Positions 44,074 through 52,770 are shown, counted from the first letter of the stretch. The stretch: DNA of 64,000 bases from Candidatus Enterococcus ferrettii (GCF_017377655.1 NZ_JAFREL010000070.1:1-64000); one strand, 5' to 3'. A program made the numbers and translations. The notes: generated by a model from the sequence alone, not told the origin.

Positions 44074-45524
44074 TGCCAGAAACCATGAATAAAAAAATGA
44101 TTGTATTCACATTAGGCAAATTACTGATGGTGGAAGCTTTGTTCATGCTGATGCCTTTGTTAGTTGCTTTGCTGAATCACGAAAAGACAGGAGCAGCTTA
44201 TGGAATAGTTTTCATTGGCACATTCCTGATTGGCGTACTGATGGGGCATAAAGCACCGGTTGATCGGACGATTTATGCGAAAGAAGGCTTTTTCATTGTA
44301 GGTGTCAGCTGGCTATTGCTCTCTTTTTTTGGTGCACTGCCTTTTGTAATTTCAGGCGAAATACCTTCCTTTGTTGATGCTTTTTTTGAAACGGTGTCTG
44401 GCTTTACAACAACGGGGGCATCTATTTTATCTGATGTTGACACAATGAGTCGTGCTAGTCTCTTTTGGCGCAGCTTCACTCACTGGGTCGGTGGAATGGG
44501 CGTGTTGGTTTTTACAGTAGCTTTTATTCCTTTGGCTTCTGGGCGAACAATGCACATTTTGAAGGCGGAAATGCCGGGACACATTGTCGGCAAATTGGTT
44601 TCCAAGGTGCGCGTTTCGGCGCAAATTCTGTATGTCATTTATGCTATTTTAACCGTTATCGAAATTCTTTTGCTGCTGTTAGGCGGTATGCCATTGTTCG
44701 ACAGTGTTCTGAATTCTTTTGCGACTGCTGGAACGGGTGGTTTTTCTATGACAAGTGCGGGTATTGGATTGTACAATAGCCCTTATCTTGAGGGAGTTAT
44801 TACAGTATTCATGATTCTTTTTGGGGTCAATTTCAATCTGATCTATTTCTTCCTGTTAGGTAAGATTTTGCCAGTGTTGAAAAGCGAAGAGCTGCGTGGT
44901 TATCTGGTAATTATCGCATTGGCAACGCTGGGGGTGACGCTCAATATTGCGCCTATGTATCACTCTTATATGAAAGCTTTCCGTTATGCGGTGTTTCAGG
45001 TAGCTTCTATCATCACGACCACCGGCTTTGCTACTACTGATTACAATTTGTGGCCGATGTTTTCGCAAACGGTTTTGCTGCTTTTAATGTTTGTGGGGGC
45101 CTGTTCTGGTTCAACAGGCGGTGGAATTAAAGTTTCGCGTATTTTACTGCTATTTAAAAGTGCATTAAAGGAAGTAAAACGGCTGCTTCACTCACGAAGC
45201 GTTGTTACAGTAAATTATGAAGGCAATGCGGTTGCTCCTAAAACCATGAACACTATTCATGGATTTTTGGTTTTGTATTCGGTGGTTTTTATTGGCGGAT
45301 TGTTGATTATTTCTCTAGAAAATCTGGACTTTCACACAACCTTTTCAGCTGTGGCTACTTGTATTAACAATGTAGGACCAGGATTTAATCTGGTGGGTCC
45401 AACTGGGAATTTTGGTTTTTTGTCGGATGCTTCAAAATTAACCCTCTCTTTCATTATGCTGGTAGGGCGCTTAGAAATATTCCCGATCTTTATTCTTTTC
45501 TCTAAATCCTTCTGGCGAGGATAA
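44073..45524 (+). CDS. trkH: Trk/Ktr potassium channel subunit
   Basis: 483 residues with the four M1-P-M2 repeats of TrkH/KtrB; filter-like loops occur at SGFTTTGASIL, TAGTGGFSM, ITTTGFATTDY and NNVGPGFNLVG. Length and pairing with the double-RCK TrkA make it TrkH rather than KtrB. Takes up K+ at the membrane. An alternative ATG at 44085 exists. Ends at a terminator. Confidence 0.94.
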   Translation: MPETMNKKMIVFTLGKLLMVEALFMLMPLLVALLNHEKTGAAYGIVFIGTFLIGVLMGHKAPVDRTIYAKEGFFIVGVSWLLLSFFGALPFVISGEIPSFVDAFFETVSGFTTTGASILSDVDTMSRASLFWRSFTHWVGGMGVLVFTVAFIPLASGRTMHILKAEMPGHIVGKLVSKVRVSAQILYVIYAILTVIEILLLLLGGMPLFDSVLNSFATAGTGGFSMTSAGIGLYNSPYLEGVITVFMILFGVNFNLIYFFLLGKILPVLKSEELRGYLVIIALATLGVTLNIAPMYHSYMKAFRYAVFQVASIITTTGFATTDYNLWPMFSQTVLLLLMFVGACSGSTGGGIKVSRILLLFKSALKEVKRLLHSRSVVTVNYEGNAVAPKTMNTIHGFLVLYSVVFIGGLLIISLENLDFHTTFSAVATCINNVGPGFNLVGPTGNFGFLSDASKLTLSFIMLVGRLEIFPIFILFSKSFWRG

Positions 45525-45532
45525 GAGGTTCT

Positions 45533-45564
45533 AACGATTTGCTGCCTCAACTAATCGTTTTTTT
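45533..45564 (+). terminator. Terminator after trkH
   Basis: AACGATT (45533-45539) and AATCGTT (45553-45559) plus T-run, immediately followed by the promoter of the next unit. Confidence 0.85.
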
Positions 45565-45570
45565 ATAAAG

Positions 45571-45599
45571 TTGACAAGAATTCGACGACTTGTTATAGT
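45571..45599 (+). promoter_or_regulatory. Near-consensus promoter of the MutS2-like/RsgA2 unit
   Basis: TTGACA (45571-45576), 17 bp, TATAGT (45594-45599). With such a strong promoter, expression must be set later, in the leader. Confidence 0.88.
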
Positions 45600-45605
45600 G
45601 TTGTT

Positions 45606-45785
45606 GAGAATAAATTAAAACCTAGAGCGAATGGGGATATTTTTGTGAGTGTAACAGGTATCTAAATCAGTAAGTTGAATAGCCAGTAAACAAGCAGGTT
45701 TATTTGGCGTACTTATATGAGTGATACCTGTCGATAGATAGAATGAGTGTGTTCTAAGACGATAGTATGGCTATCGTTTTTTTTG
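45606..45785 (+). promoter_or_regulatory. Putative transcription attenuator leader
   Basis: The roughly 240-nt leader holds small upstream ORFs, then ACAGGTATC (45654-45662) that pairs perfectly with GATACCTGT (45723-45731), enclosing a smaller hairpin, and finally an intrinsic terminator ACGATAG-TATGG-CTATCGT (45759-45777) with eight T. A second CGATAG at 45732-45737 can compete for CTATCG, so an antiterminator pairing exists when the first long-range stem is blocked. This is the architecture of ribosome-mediated attenuators before antibiotic-resistance genes. Nothing marks it as a T-box. Confidence 0.65.
45645..45665 (+). CDS. Candidate leader peptide MSVTGI
   Basis: GTG start, six codons and TAA, with GGGGA seven bases upstream. 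Its last three codons are the left arm of the long-range stem, so a ribosome on it would block pairing. An overlapping alternative, ATG 45631, reads MGIFL and recalls the MGIF start of Erm leader peptides, but has a weaker ribosome site. Confidence 0.5.
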   Translation: MSVTGI

Positions 45786-45849
45786 TATTTTCTAGGTGAA
45801 TAATTTATTTAGGGACGGGTATCTCTCTTCAAAGAAGGAGAAGAGATCA

Positions 45850-47754
45850 ATGAATAACGAAACAATTAACCATTTACAATTTGACCGGATTATTAAAGAA
45901 ATCCAAACGCGAGCGATTGGTGACTATAGTAAAGAACGAATCGCCACGATTACACCGCAAAGCAATTTGGCAACGGTTAAAATGTGGCAAAAGGAAACCG
46001 AGGAAGCTAGACTAATCATTGACAGTAGTCAGCATGTTCCTTTTATGGGCTTGAGTCAGATTAATCATTTGATCGGCCAAGTAAAAAAAGGAATGATTTT
46101 GTCACCGCAGGAGCTGATCGAAGCCGCTGATTTTTTACGCAGCAGCCGAATGATTACTAAGTTTTTTGAGAAAAATCAGTTTCAGACACCCTTGCTGTGC
46201 AATTATGCTAAGGAATTGCCGCAGCTAGAAGCGGTTGAAGAAAGTATTTATCAAAAAATTCATAACAAAAAGGTTAGTGACGATGCCTCCAAGAGCCTGC
46301 GTCGAGTGCGTAATCAGCTGCAGGAAGCTGAGAAAACTATTCAAGATAAGCTAATGAAGTTTATTCGCCATCCTTCTAATAAGGAAATGCTGCAGGAAGC
46401 CTTAATTATCAAAAAGGGTGAGCATTACACTGTTCCGATTATAGCTAGCTACAAAAATCGTGTGTCCGGAACGATCGTGGAACAATCCAGCAAAGGACAA
46501 ACTGTTTTTATTGAGCCGACTGCTATCGCAAAGCTAAACGAACGGCATGCGCTGCTAAAGGCTGAAGAAGTCGCCGAAGAATATCAGGTATTGGCAGAGC
46601 TGACCGGCTTGTTCGCTGAATATGAAACAGTCATTGATTATGCGGTGGAAACTATTACGGCCTTTGATATTATTTTTGCCCGAGCAAAATATAGTCGTGA
46701 GCTGCAGGGGATTACACCGAGTGTGAATAAGTCGGAAATTATTGAGATTAAAAAAGGACGCCATCCTTTCTTGCCGAAGGATGCGGTACCATTGGACTTT
46801 CAGTTAGGAGAAGCCTATCGCGGGTTAGTCATTACTGGAGCCAATGCAGGTGGAAAAACAGTCGTCTTGAAAACAGTGGGTTTGCTGACGTTGATGACCA
46901 TGATCGGGTTGCAAATTCCAGCTCAAGCAGGAACTAAGATAGCGGTCTTAGACAATTTGTTTGTAGACATTGGGGATCAGCAGAATTTGGAAAATGCCTT
47001 GAGTACCTTTTCTGGTCACATGCATAATATCGCCCAGATTTTGAACCAAGTGAAACGCAACACGCTGATTCTATTGGATGAAATCGGCAGCGGAACGGAA
47101 CCGAATGAAGGCGCCGCTCTGGCAGTGGCAATTATGGAAGCCATGTATGAGAAAGGCGGTTTAGTTGTTGCTACAACCCATTATGGCGAAATCAAACGTT
47201 TTGCTGAAATTCATGAAGACTTTGTTCCAGCGGCAATGGCTTTTGATCGTGAAACCTTAACACCGAAGTATCGGCTGCAGGTTGGTGAAATTGGCGACAG
47301 TCAGGCTTTGTGGATTGCGAAAAAGATGCATATGTCTAAGGAGCTGATTCGTCAGGCTCAAAAGTATATTGATCAAAAAGATTATCAAACGACTAAACAG
47401 AATTTCAAACCAGTGGAAGAGACTAGTTTGTTTAGAAAAGAAAAGGAGATCATGACTTATCAAAAGGGTGATCGCGTCCGGCTAACGGAAACTGAGGCGA
47501 TTGGCTTAGTTTATCAGGATGAGGGTGACGATCAAATCGAAGTCTTGGTAGATGATCAACTCGTTAAGGTACTGCGGCAGCGCGTGCAATTGATGATGTC
47601 AGCTCAGGAGCTGTACCCGCAAGACTATGATTTAGACAGCCTGTTTAGTGATTACCAAACTCGGAAAAGAAATCGCGACTTAGATCGCGGATCGAAAACA
47701 GCCCAAAAGCAGTTAGATAAAGAAATGCGAGAAAGACGTTTCTCTGGTAAATAG
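45850..47754 (+). CDS. MutS2-like ATPase lacking the Smr domain
   Basis: About 634 residues. N-terminal helical core and clamp as in MutS2 (SSKGQTVFIEP at about 215), Walker A GANAGGKT (about 330), Walker B LILLDEIGSGTEPNEGAA (about 406), THYGEIK, and a C-terminal KOW-like segment (YQKGDRVRL, about 535) with a basic tail. MutS2/RqcU of Bacillus is about 785 residues with a C-terminal Smr nuclease-like domain; that is absent here. MutS2 splits collided ribosomes, so a ribosome role is likely. GAAGGAG before ATG 45850 fixes the start. Controlled by the attenuator. Confidence 0.87.
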   Translation: MNNETINHLQFDRIIKEIQTRAIGDYSKERIATITPQSNLATVKMWQKETEEARLIIDSSQHVPFMGLSQINHLIGQVKKGMILSPQELIEAADFLRSSRMITKFFEKNQFQTPLLCNYAKELPQLEAVEESIYQKIHNKKVSDDASKSLRRVRNQLQEAEKTIQDKLMKFIRHPSNKEMLQEALIIKKGEHYTVPIIASYKNRVSGTIVEQSSKGQTVFIEPTAIAKLNERHALLKAEEVAEEYQVLAELTGLFAEYETVIDYAVETITAFDIIFARAKYSRELQGITPSVNKSEIIEIKKGRHPFLPKDAVPLDFQLGEAYRGLVITGANAGGKTVVLKTVGLLTLMTMIGLQIPAQAGTKIAVLDNLFVDIGDQQNLENALSTFSGHMHNIAQILNQVKRNTLILLDEIGSGTEPNEGAALAVAIMEAMYEKGGLVVATTHYGEIKRFAEIHEDFVPAAMAFDRETLTPKYRLQVGEIGDSQALWIAKKMHMSKELIRQAQKYIDQKDYQTTKQNFKPVEETSLFRKEKEIMTYQKGDRVRLTETEAIGLVYQDEGDDQIEVLVDDQLVKVLRQRVQLMMSAQELYPQDYDLDSLFSDYQTRKRNRDLDRGSKTAQKQLDKEMRERRFSGK

Positions 47755-47787
47755 TCGGAAGTGAGTAGAAAGAGGTGGAGTTGTTTG

Positions 47788-47820
47788 ATGCTAAGTGTCA
47801 ACCATCGGCTTTTCAGCTGA
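47788..47820 (+). CDS. Candidate 10-residue ORF before the rsgA paralogue
   Basis: ATG CTA ... AGC TGA encodes MLSVNHRLFS with AGAGGTGGAG seven bases upstream. A hairpin (CCATCGGC at 47802-47809 with GCTGATGG at 47816-47823) covers its end. It may be a second leader peptide tuning rsgA translation; it could also be chance. Confidence 0.35.
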   Translation: MLSVNHRLFS

Positions 47821-47892
47821 TGGATCAATGATGTGAAAAAAGCTGGAAAGTCAAGAAGGGAGCAGGATAACTAAACATAAGGAGAAAAAATT

Positions 47893-49224
47893 GTGAATAC
47901 AAACTATTTAGAAGAAGCATTAATTACTTCTGTTCATAAAGATTTATTTGGCTTTACCTGCACTAAAGGCACTGGATTTGCCAAGGTGAAGCGAGGGAAT
48001 TACCCGGAACAGGCTGAGGATTATCCTACAGTCGGTGATAAGGTAGCTCTAGATTATCGAGGTCAAGATCACAGCCTAATCTTAAAAACCTATTCGCGCA
48101 AGTCATTATTTGTTCGGGCTGATTCAGCCGTCGGCAGTAACAAACGACAAGTTGTAGCGGCCAACTTTGATTTTGTTTTTATTTTACAAGCATTGGGTCG
48201 CGATTTTAACCTGCGACGACTGGAAAGATATTTGAGCTTGGCTTGGGAATCGGGCGGCTTACCCGTGGTATTGTTGACGAAAATTGATGAAGTGCCGGAC
48301 TATTCCCGCCAGCTTGCAGCAGCTGAAGGAGTTGCTATAGGAGCGAAGGTTCATGGGATCAGCGCTGTAACTGGCGTCGGAATCAATCAGCTTGATGAAT
48401 ACTTGCAACCAAACAAAACCATTGTCTTATTAGGTTCTTCGGGCGTTGGCAAATCGACCTTGTTGAACTATTTAGCCAAGGGTAACTATATGGATACAGC
48501 CAAGGTCAGAGCCAAGGATCAGCGAGGACAGCACACGACGAGTCATCGCCAGTTGATTTTTTTACAAGAAGGTACTCAAATTATTGATACTCCTGGGATG
48601 CGGGAGCTAGGCATGTGGGACAGCTCTGAAGGCTTGGAAAAAAGCTTTTCTGATGTCAGTGATTATTTAGGGCACTGCAAATTTAGCGACTGCCAACATC
48701 AAAAGGAACCGGGATGCCGAGTGAAAGCGGCTCTACAAGCGGGTGAACTTTCGCCGGAAAGATGGGAAAGCTATTTGAAGCTTACCGCTGAGGCTCGCTA
48801 TACGGAAGACAAGGAAGGATATCTGCGGCAGAAGGAGCAGCGTCTTAAAGAGATTTCTCAATTTACTAAACAGCTGAAACAACCGGATTATCGTGTAGTA
48901 TCGTGTACCGAGAGTTTCATCTGTGAAGAGTGTGGAAAAGCTGCCGCTCCAGAAACGGCTGGCAGCAAGCATCGGAATCATTGCCCTCATTGTTTGGCTA
49001 GCAAACATGTCGATAATCGTCCAGGGGATCGGGCAGCTCTTTGCCGAGGGACCATGGAGGCGGTCAGCCTTTGGTCGAAAGGTCAAGGGGAATGGGCAAT
49101 TATACATCGCTGCCGTTCCTGCGGAGTATTGAAATCCAATCGGGTAGCAGCCGATGACAATCAGGAGAAGTTGCTGCAACTGATCCAGCAAGTAATGAGG
49201 GATTCCCCTTTTCCTATTAAATGA
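47893..49224 (+). CDS. RsgA-like ribosome GTPase fused to an RNHCP domain
   Basis: 443 residues. N-terminal OB-fold (about 10-75), circularly permuted GTPase with G4 TKID, then G1 GSSGVGKST (about 182-190) and G3 DTPGM, a zinc finger CKFSDCQHQKEPGC, a linker and a C-terminal RNHCP domain (about 335-430: CEEC, HRNHCPHC, HRCRSCG). RsgA matures the 30S subunit; normal RsgA is about 300 residues and lacks the extra domain, so this is a specialised paralogue. GTG start with AAGGAG. Follows the MutS2-like gene without a terminator. Confidence 0.92.
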   Translation: MNTNYLEEALITSVHKDLFGFTCTKGTGFAKVKRGNYPEQAEDYPTVGDKVALDYRGQDHSLILKTYSRKSLFVRADSAVGSNKRQVVAANFDFVFILQALGRDFNLRRLERYLSLAWESGGLPVVLLTKIDEVPDYSRQLAAAEGVAIGAKVHGISAVTGVGINQLDEYLQPNKTIVLLGSSGVGKSTLLNYLAKGNYMDTAKVRAKDQRGQHTTSHRQLIFLQEGTQIIDTPGMRELGMWDSSEGLEKSFSDVSDYLGHCKFSDCQHQKEPGCRVKAALQAGELSPERWESYLKLTAEARYTEDKEGYLRQKEQRLKEISQFTKQLKQPDYRVVSCTESFICEECGKAAAPETAGSKHRNHCPHCLASKHVDNRPGDRAALCRGTMEAVSLWSKGQGEWAIIHRCRSCGVLKSNRVAADDNQEKLLQLIQQVMRDSPFPIK

Positions 49225-49230
49225 GCAACC

Positions 49231-49270
49231 AGACTACAGCAGCCAGAAAATAGGTCGCTGTAGTCTTTTA
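49231..49270 (+). terminator. Terminator after the rsgA paralogue
   Basis: AGACTACAGC (49231-49240) and GCTGTAGTCT (49257-49266) with TTTTATTTT. Confidence 0.9.
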
Positions 49271-49451
49271 TTTTCCTTGTCATTTTTCCTTAAAATTTCA
49301 GAGTTGTATTTAACTGAAAATAAGTAAAGATGGGGTTTTCGACGAGCAGGATGTTTGTTAGAGAGTAACTAAGATAAATAACTGCTAAATTTCAATTGAT
49401 ATAGGACTCATTTTTTATAAAAAATAGGGATTTTCCCGTAAAAGAGCGTGA

Positions 49452-49480
49452 TTGTTAAACGATATTGATTGATTTATAAT
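49452..49480 (+). promoter_or_regulatory. Promoter of the coiled-coil HTH gene
   Basis: TTGTTA (49452-49457), 17 bp, TATAAT (49475-49480). The preceding 49271-49451 is non-coding and featureless. Confidence 0.8.
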
Positions 49481-49523
49481 CTGAATGAGAGGTAAAAAAG
49501 AACGTTAACTAGGGGAGTAAGAC

Positions 49524-50162
49524 ATGGAGAAAACGATAGAAGAGTTAGCGCAGGAATTGTTGGTAAGCAAAGGAGCCATAAAAAGAATACTGAATCAAAT
49601 GGGAATTGTCGTAGTGGGCAAGTCTGCTTTAAGCAGCAAGCAGACAAAGTTCATTCGTTTAATTGTTGATAATCAGCGATTGCGCCAACAAAAACGAATC
49701 ACTAGCGAATCGCCGAGAGAGCAGATTTTGGAAGACCCCATAGAAGAAAAAGGGTTTCCCAGTGTGGGTGAGTTTGTTTTGGAGCAGCTGGAGCAAAAGG
49801 ATCAGACGATTATCCAGCTGCAAAAGCTCTTGGATCAGCAGCAGCAGTTGAGTCTTGAGGACAAACGAATGCTGCGTTTTTTCAGTAATCAAATGACGGA
49901 AAACACTAGGGAATTCATCTCGTCTGAAAAGATTCCCTTTTTGGATGAACAAATTGTTGAGACTTTGGTTTTGGAAAACAAACAGCTGAAGCAGGAGAAT
50001 TTACGCTTAAAACAAAAGGAAATCAGTCTGGCAGAAGAAAAGCAGCGAGTGACTGAAAATCTAAACCATTGGATGAATTACTATGCCGACCTGCAGGATA
50101 AATATGAAAAGGCGACAGCTGGACAAACCAGCTTCTTGAAGAAACGTTGGAGCTTCAAATAA
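49524..50162 (+). CDS. HTH protein with long coiled coil (DUF536-like)
   Basis: 212 residues. The N-terminal 50 residues are a helix-turn-helix (ELAQELLVSKGAIKRILNQMG); the middle and end are Gln/Leu/Glu-rich coiled coil (about 85-115 and 145-195). The layout resembles DUF536-type DNA-binding proteins found on plasmids and chromosomes. Possible role in DNA organisation or regulation; not recognised further. GGGGAG before ATG. Confidence 0.65.
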   Translation: MEKTIEELAQELLVSKGAIKRILNQMGIVVVGKSALSSKQTKFIRLIVDNQRLRQQKRITSESPREQILEDPIEEKGFPSVGEFVLEQLEQKDQTIIQLQKLLDQQQQLSLEDKRMLRFFSNQMTENTREFISSEKIPFLDEQIVETLVLENKQLKQENLRLKQKEISLAEEKQRVTENLNHWMNYYADLQDKYEKATAGQTSFLKKRWSFK

Positions 50163-50165
50163 AAA

Positions 50166-50188
50166 ATCCCAGCTAAATTTTAGCTGGG
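50166..50188 (-). terminator. Hairpin terminator of the VOC gene
   Basis: CCCAGCTAAA and its complement form the stem. The T-run lies on the minus-strand side, so it ends the VOC transcript; the plus strand lacks a T-run. Confidence 0.75.
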
Positions 50189-50196
50189 ACGTGATT

Positions 50197-50580
50197 CTAG
50201 TTTTCGGCAAAGGTTAACACATAGCCTGAGTTATCAAGAATGGCAAATTCTTTGGTACCGTAGAAGGTCTCGTGGAGATCGGCTGCCAAGGAAACGTTGG
50301 ATTTCAGCGATTGATAGAGCTGATCAAAATCTGTGACTTTAATAAATAAAGTAATCCCAGGCTTAGTAGCAGAGGCTTCCAACATTGGATATTCTTCCAT
50401 CATGTTGCGACGCTCTTGAAACATCAGATGCAGTCCATCCTTTTCTACAATAGCAAACTGTAAATAACCCTTTTCATTAGGTACGGATGCTACTAGGGTA
50501 AAGTCCAATTTTTCTTGATAAAAAGACAGTGTTTCTTCGATGCTATCTACCATTAAATTAGCAGTTAATTGTTGATACAT
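50197..50580 (-). CDS. VOC-superfamily protein (glyoxalase/bleomycin-resistance fold)
   Basis: 127 residues forming two beta-alpha-beta-beta-beta modules: NLMVDSIEETLSFYQEKLDF and the second half with FIKVTDFDQLYQSL and GTKEFAILDNSGYVLTF. May bind a metal and a small molecule, or sequester a drug; no specific substrate. GGAGG before ATG. Single gene. Confidence 0.87.
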   Translation of the reverse strand: MYQQLTANLMVDSIEETLSFYQEKLDFTLVASVPNEKGYLQFAIVEKDGLHLMFQERRNMMEEYPMLEASATKPGITLFIKVTDFDQLYQSLKSNVSLAADLHETFYGTKEFAILDNSGYVLTFAEN

Positions 50581-50665
50581 ATATAATCCTCCTACCGGCT
50601 GCTCGTGTGAGCCGCCTTTTTTTCTACTTTAAAGTAAAAATGCTGGAACCGATAGGAAAAATCCG

Positions 50666-51445
50666 TCAATTACGGTAATACTGAATTAATTCTCGAGGCG
50701 TAATCCCAATGTTGCGCTTAAAGTCTTGGATAAAATGGGATTGGTCGTAATAATAATTCAAGGTAGTTTGTTCATTGGTCTGCAGCAAGTCATTCAAGCC
50801 TTTTTGAAAGCGTAAAATGGAAAGCACTTTTTTTGGCGATAGGGCATACTTCTCTTGAAAAATCCGTTGGCAGCTGCGTTCTTTTAGCCCAAGTTGATCA
50901 TATAATTCGGCTGCTGAAGCTGGCAGCTGGTCAGTTAGTTCATCAAACAATCTAGTGTAGGCATCAGCTGTTCTTGTCATCAATTGATTCTCCCAATAAG
51001 CAATCAGGTATTCTTTTGCTTCAGAAAAAGAGTGCTTGAAGAATTCTTCTGAATCAAAATCAGGGTCGATCCTTTCGATGGGTAAAAATTGATCCATGCC
51101 TTGTTCAGCTGATCGTTGAAAAAGTTGAGCGAAAGCGCCGGGTTTTAAGCGAAGGCCCATGAAGCGTTCGGTAGATGAAACCGGGAAATGAAAATCGGTC
51201 TCTCGAGTACCGGAAAATCCTATTTGTTGCTGGTCAAAAGCTACAACTAAATCAATGCATCCATCTGCAATAATGATGTTTTCGAGCGGCTGAATTTCTT
51301 TAGTACGAGGAATCATCTGCCAGCAGCAAATGACAAATTCACTCAATGAAGCAACTGAATCTTCCTGATAATCAACGTATTGCTGGAAGGGTTCAGACAA
51401 CAGATAAGGAATTTGGATAGGATAGTATCCAGCTGTCTTAGGCAT
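50666..51445 (-). CDS. AraC-family transcriptional regulator
   Basis: About 259 residues. The N-terminal sensing domain has the PLENIIIADGCIDLVV and GLRLKPGAFAQLF segments typical of the group with a DUF6597-like domain. The C-terminal AraC pair of helix-turn-helices includes ERSCQRIFQEKYALSPKKVLSILRFQ and FIQDFKRNIGITPRELIQYY. I chose ATG 51445, which overlaps the stop of the MazG-like gene; the frame is open further upstream. Target genes unknown. Confidence 0.88.
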   Translation of the reverse strand: MPKTAGYYPIQIPYLLSEPFQQYVDYQEDSVASLSEFVICCWQMIPRTKEIQPLENIIIADGCIDLVVAFDQQQIGFSGTRETDFHFPVSSTERFMGLRLKPGAFAQLFQRSAEQGMDQFLPIERIDPDFDSEEFFKHSFSEAKEYLIAYWENQLMTRTADAYTRLFDELTDQLPASAAELYDQLGLKERSCQRIFQEKYALSPKKVLSILRFQKGLNDLLQTNEQTTLNYYYDQSHFIQDFKRNIGITPRELIQYYRN

Positions 51446-51734
51446 CTTGCTTTGCCTGCCACTTAGCCAATTTAGTTCGCAACAAGCAGTGCAATTGTCC
51501 ATTGCTGACACCTAGTTTCTGGAAAAGTGCGAGAGTGACCAACAAAGTATCAGCTAATTCTTCCTGTACATCCTCAGTTGTTAGGTGCTTGTATTCGCTC
51601 CCTGGGGCTTTTTGGCTGGATAGCAAGGCCTGAGCAGTTTCACCCACTTCTTCCATCAGCTTTAGTACCAGCTGCTGCTCATTTTTTTGTTCCTTTTCGG
51701 CCGTTTGGAAGATTTCTGTTAATAATTCATTCAT
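51438..51734 (-). CDS. MazG-like nucleotide pyrophosphohydrolase
   Basis: About 98 residues. Metal-binding LMEEVGETAQALL and QEELADTLL supply the EExxE and ExxD patterns of the all-alpha NTP-PPase fold. It would clear aberrant nucleoside triphosphates. ATG 51734 follows GAGGAG. Overlaps the AraC gene start, so both are co-transcribed. Confidence 0.85.
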   Translation of the reverse strand: MNELLTEIFQTAEKEQKNEQQLVLKLMEEVGETAQALLSSQKAPGSEYKHLTTEDVQEELADTLLVTLALFQKLGVSNGQLHCLLRTKLAKWQAKQDA

Positions 51735-52177
51735 AACGCTTCTCCTCAATCAGTTTTCTTCTATTATATAGGGTTAAAATTAGGAAGAAAAGAAAAATCA
51801 TTCTTTGAAAAATCAGGAATGAATCTTATGCAAAAGTCTTTAGCAGACTAAAGAAGAAAAGACTTAGCTAATTGCCAGCAGAGCTTTCTATACATAAATT
51901 CATCCGTTTAAATCACCATAATCCTAGTCTTCTATGTCTATATAAAGGCAATCTAATTGCTGGCGTTACTTTTGCAGTAGAGAATAGGATAGCTGCCCCA
52001 ATGAGAGCAGAATTTAATTCCAGTAAAAGCTGCTTCCGCTTCAAATCTTTTACTTATTGCTTTTTAGGAACAATTTACGTCTAATTAATTGCTGCTTTAA
52101 GAGTGTCCTGTACAGGTGATTAAAGGTGTCTGTGCTATACTAATTAAGAGAAAAGTTTATTTAAAGGATGAGTAAAA
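51735..52177. other. Gene-free region
   Basis: About 440 bp with no supported gene. A 70-codon frame at 51872-52084 has a TTG start, no ribosome site and no recognisable motif. The promoter of the SemiSWEET gene should lie in its last 100 bp. Confidence 0.5.
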
Positions 52178-52450
52178 ATGAGCAAAAAAAATGATAAAGA
52201 GCACAAAATTCAACAGCTAGGAAGGGCAGCATCAGTGTTATCAGTGATGATGTATGTGTCTTACATTCCTCAGATTTTGAATAATCTTCAAGGAGATAAG
52301 GGGAGTCCTATCCAACCATTTGTTGCAATGATTAACTGTACCTGCTGGGTAATCTATGGAGCTCTGAAGAAACAAAAAGATTGGCCTTTAGTAATTGCGA
52401 ACTTGCCCGGAATCTTTTTAGGGGCGATTACTTTCTTTACTGCGATTTAA
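52178..52450 (+). CDS. SemiSWEET-type sugar transporter
   Basis: 90 residues with three membrane helices. The PQ-loop motif YIPQI is in helix 1 (about residues 28-32), with a conserved Asn-rich end of helix 2 (MINCTCWVIYG). SemiSWEETs dimerise and facilitate diffusion of sugars. Length matches exactly. Alone between gene-free regions. Confidence 0.88.
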   Translation: MSKKNDKEHKIQQLGRAASVLSVMMYVSYIPQILNNLQGDKGSPIQPFVAMINCTCWVIYGALKKQKDWPLVIANLPGIFLGAITFFTAI

Positions 52451-52451
52451 T

Positions 52452-52476
52452 GATCCGTTTTTACGGGTCTTTTTTA
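52452..52476 (+). terminator. Terminator after the SemiSWEET gene
   Basis: GATCCGT and ACGGGTC followed by eight T. Confidence 0.8.
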
Positions 52477-52770
52477 TTGAGTTAAATTAAAGGAGCGTTT
52501 TTCTATTAGAATAAAACATGGTTAGGATTCACTGACCGGAGAATAATACACTACTGTTGCTTATAATTTGTTAGTTAAGAAAGGATAACCTTTTGGTATT
52601 TATCAGTCGTTAAAACAGGCATTTGTTTAATGAAATATATTATAAATGCGTAAAGGGAAAGGGTAATCTTTTGTGTTTGACACAGAATTAGTGTATTATT
52701 TCTTTAGAAAATAATTACGATTTTGTGAAATAGATAGAGAAAAACGATACACTTAAAAGTGGGTGGAAAA
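52477..52770. other. Gene-free region before levR
   Basis: 294 AT-rich bases. A TTGACA (52677-52682) is present but no -10 at normal spacing, so the levR promoter is not assigned. No repeat or structure stands out. Confidence 0.45.

Noticed and set aside
45600..45790. T-box or known riboswitch as explanation of the leader
   Set aside because: No T-box sequence and no recognisable aptamer core; mini-ORFs and competing stems fit attenuation better.
51872..52084. 70-codon open frame between the MazG-like and SemiSWEET genes
   Set aside because: TTG start without ribosome site, no motif, composition like non-coding DNA.
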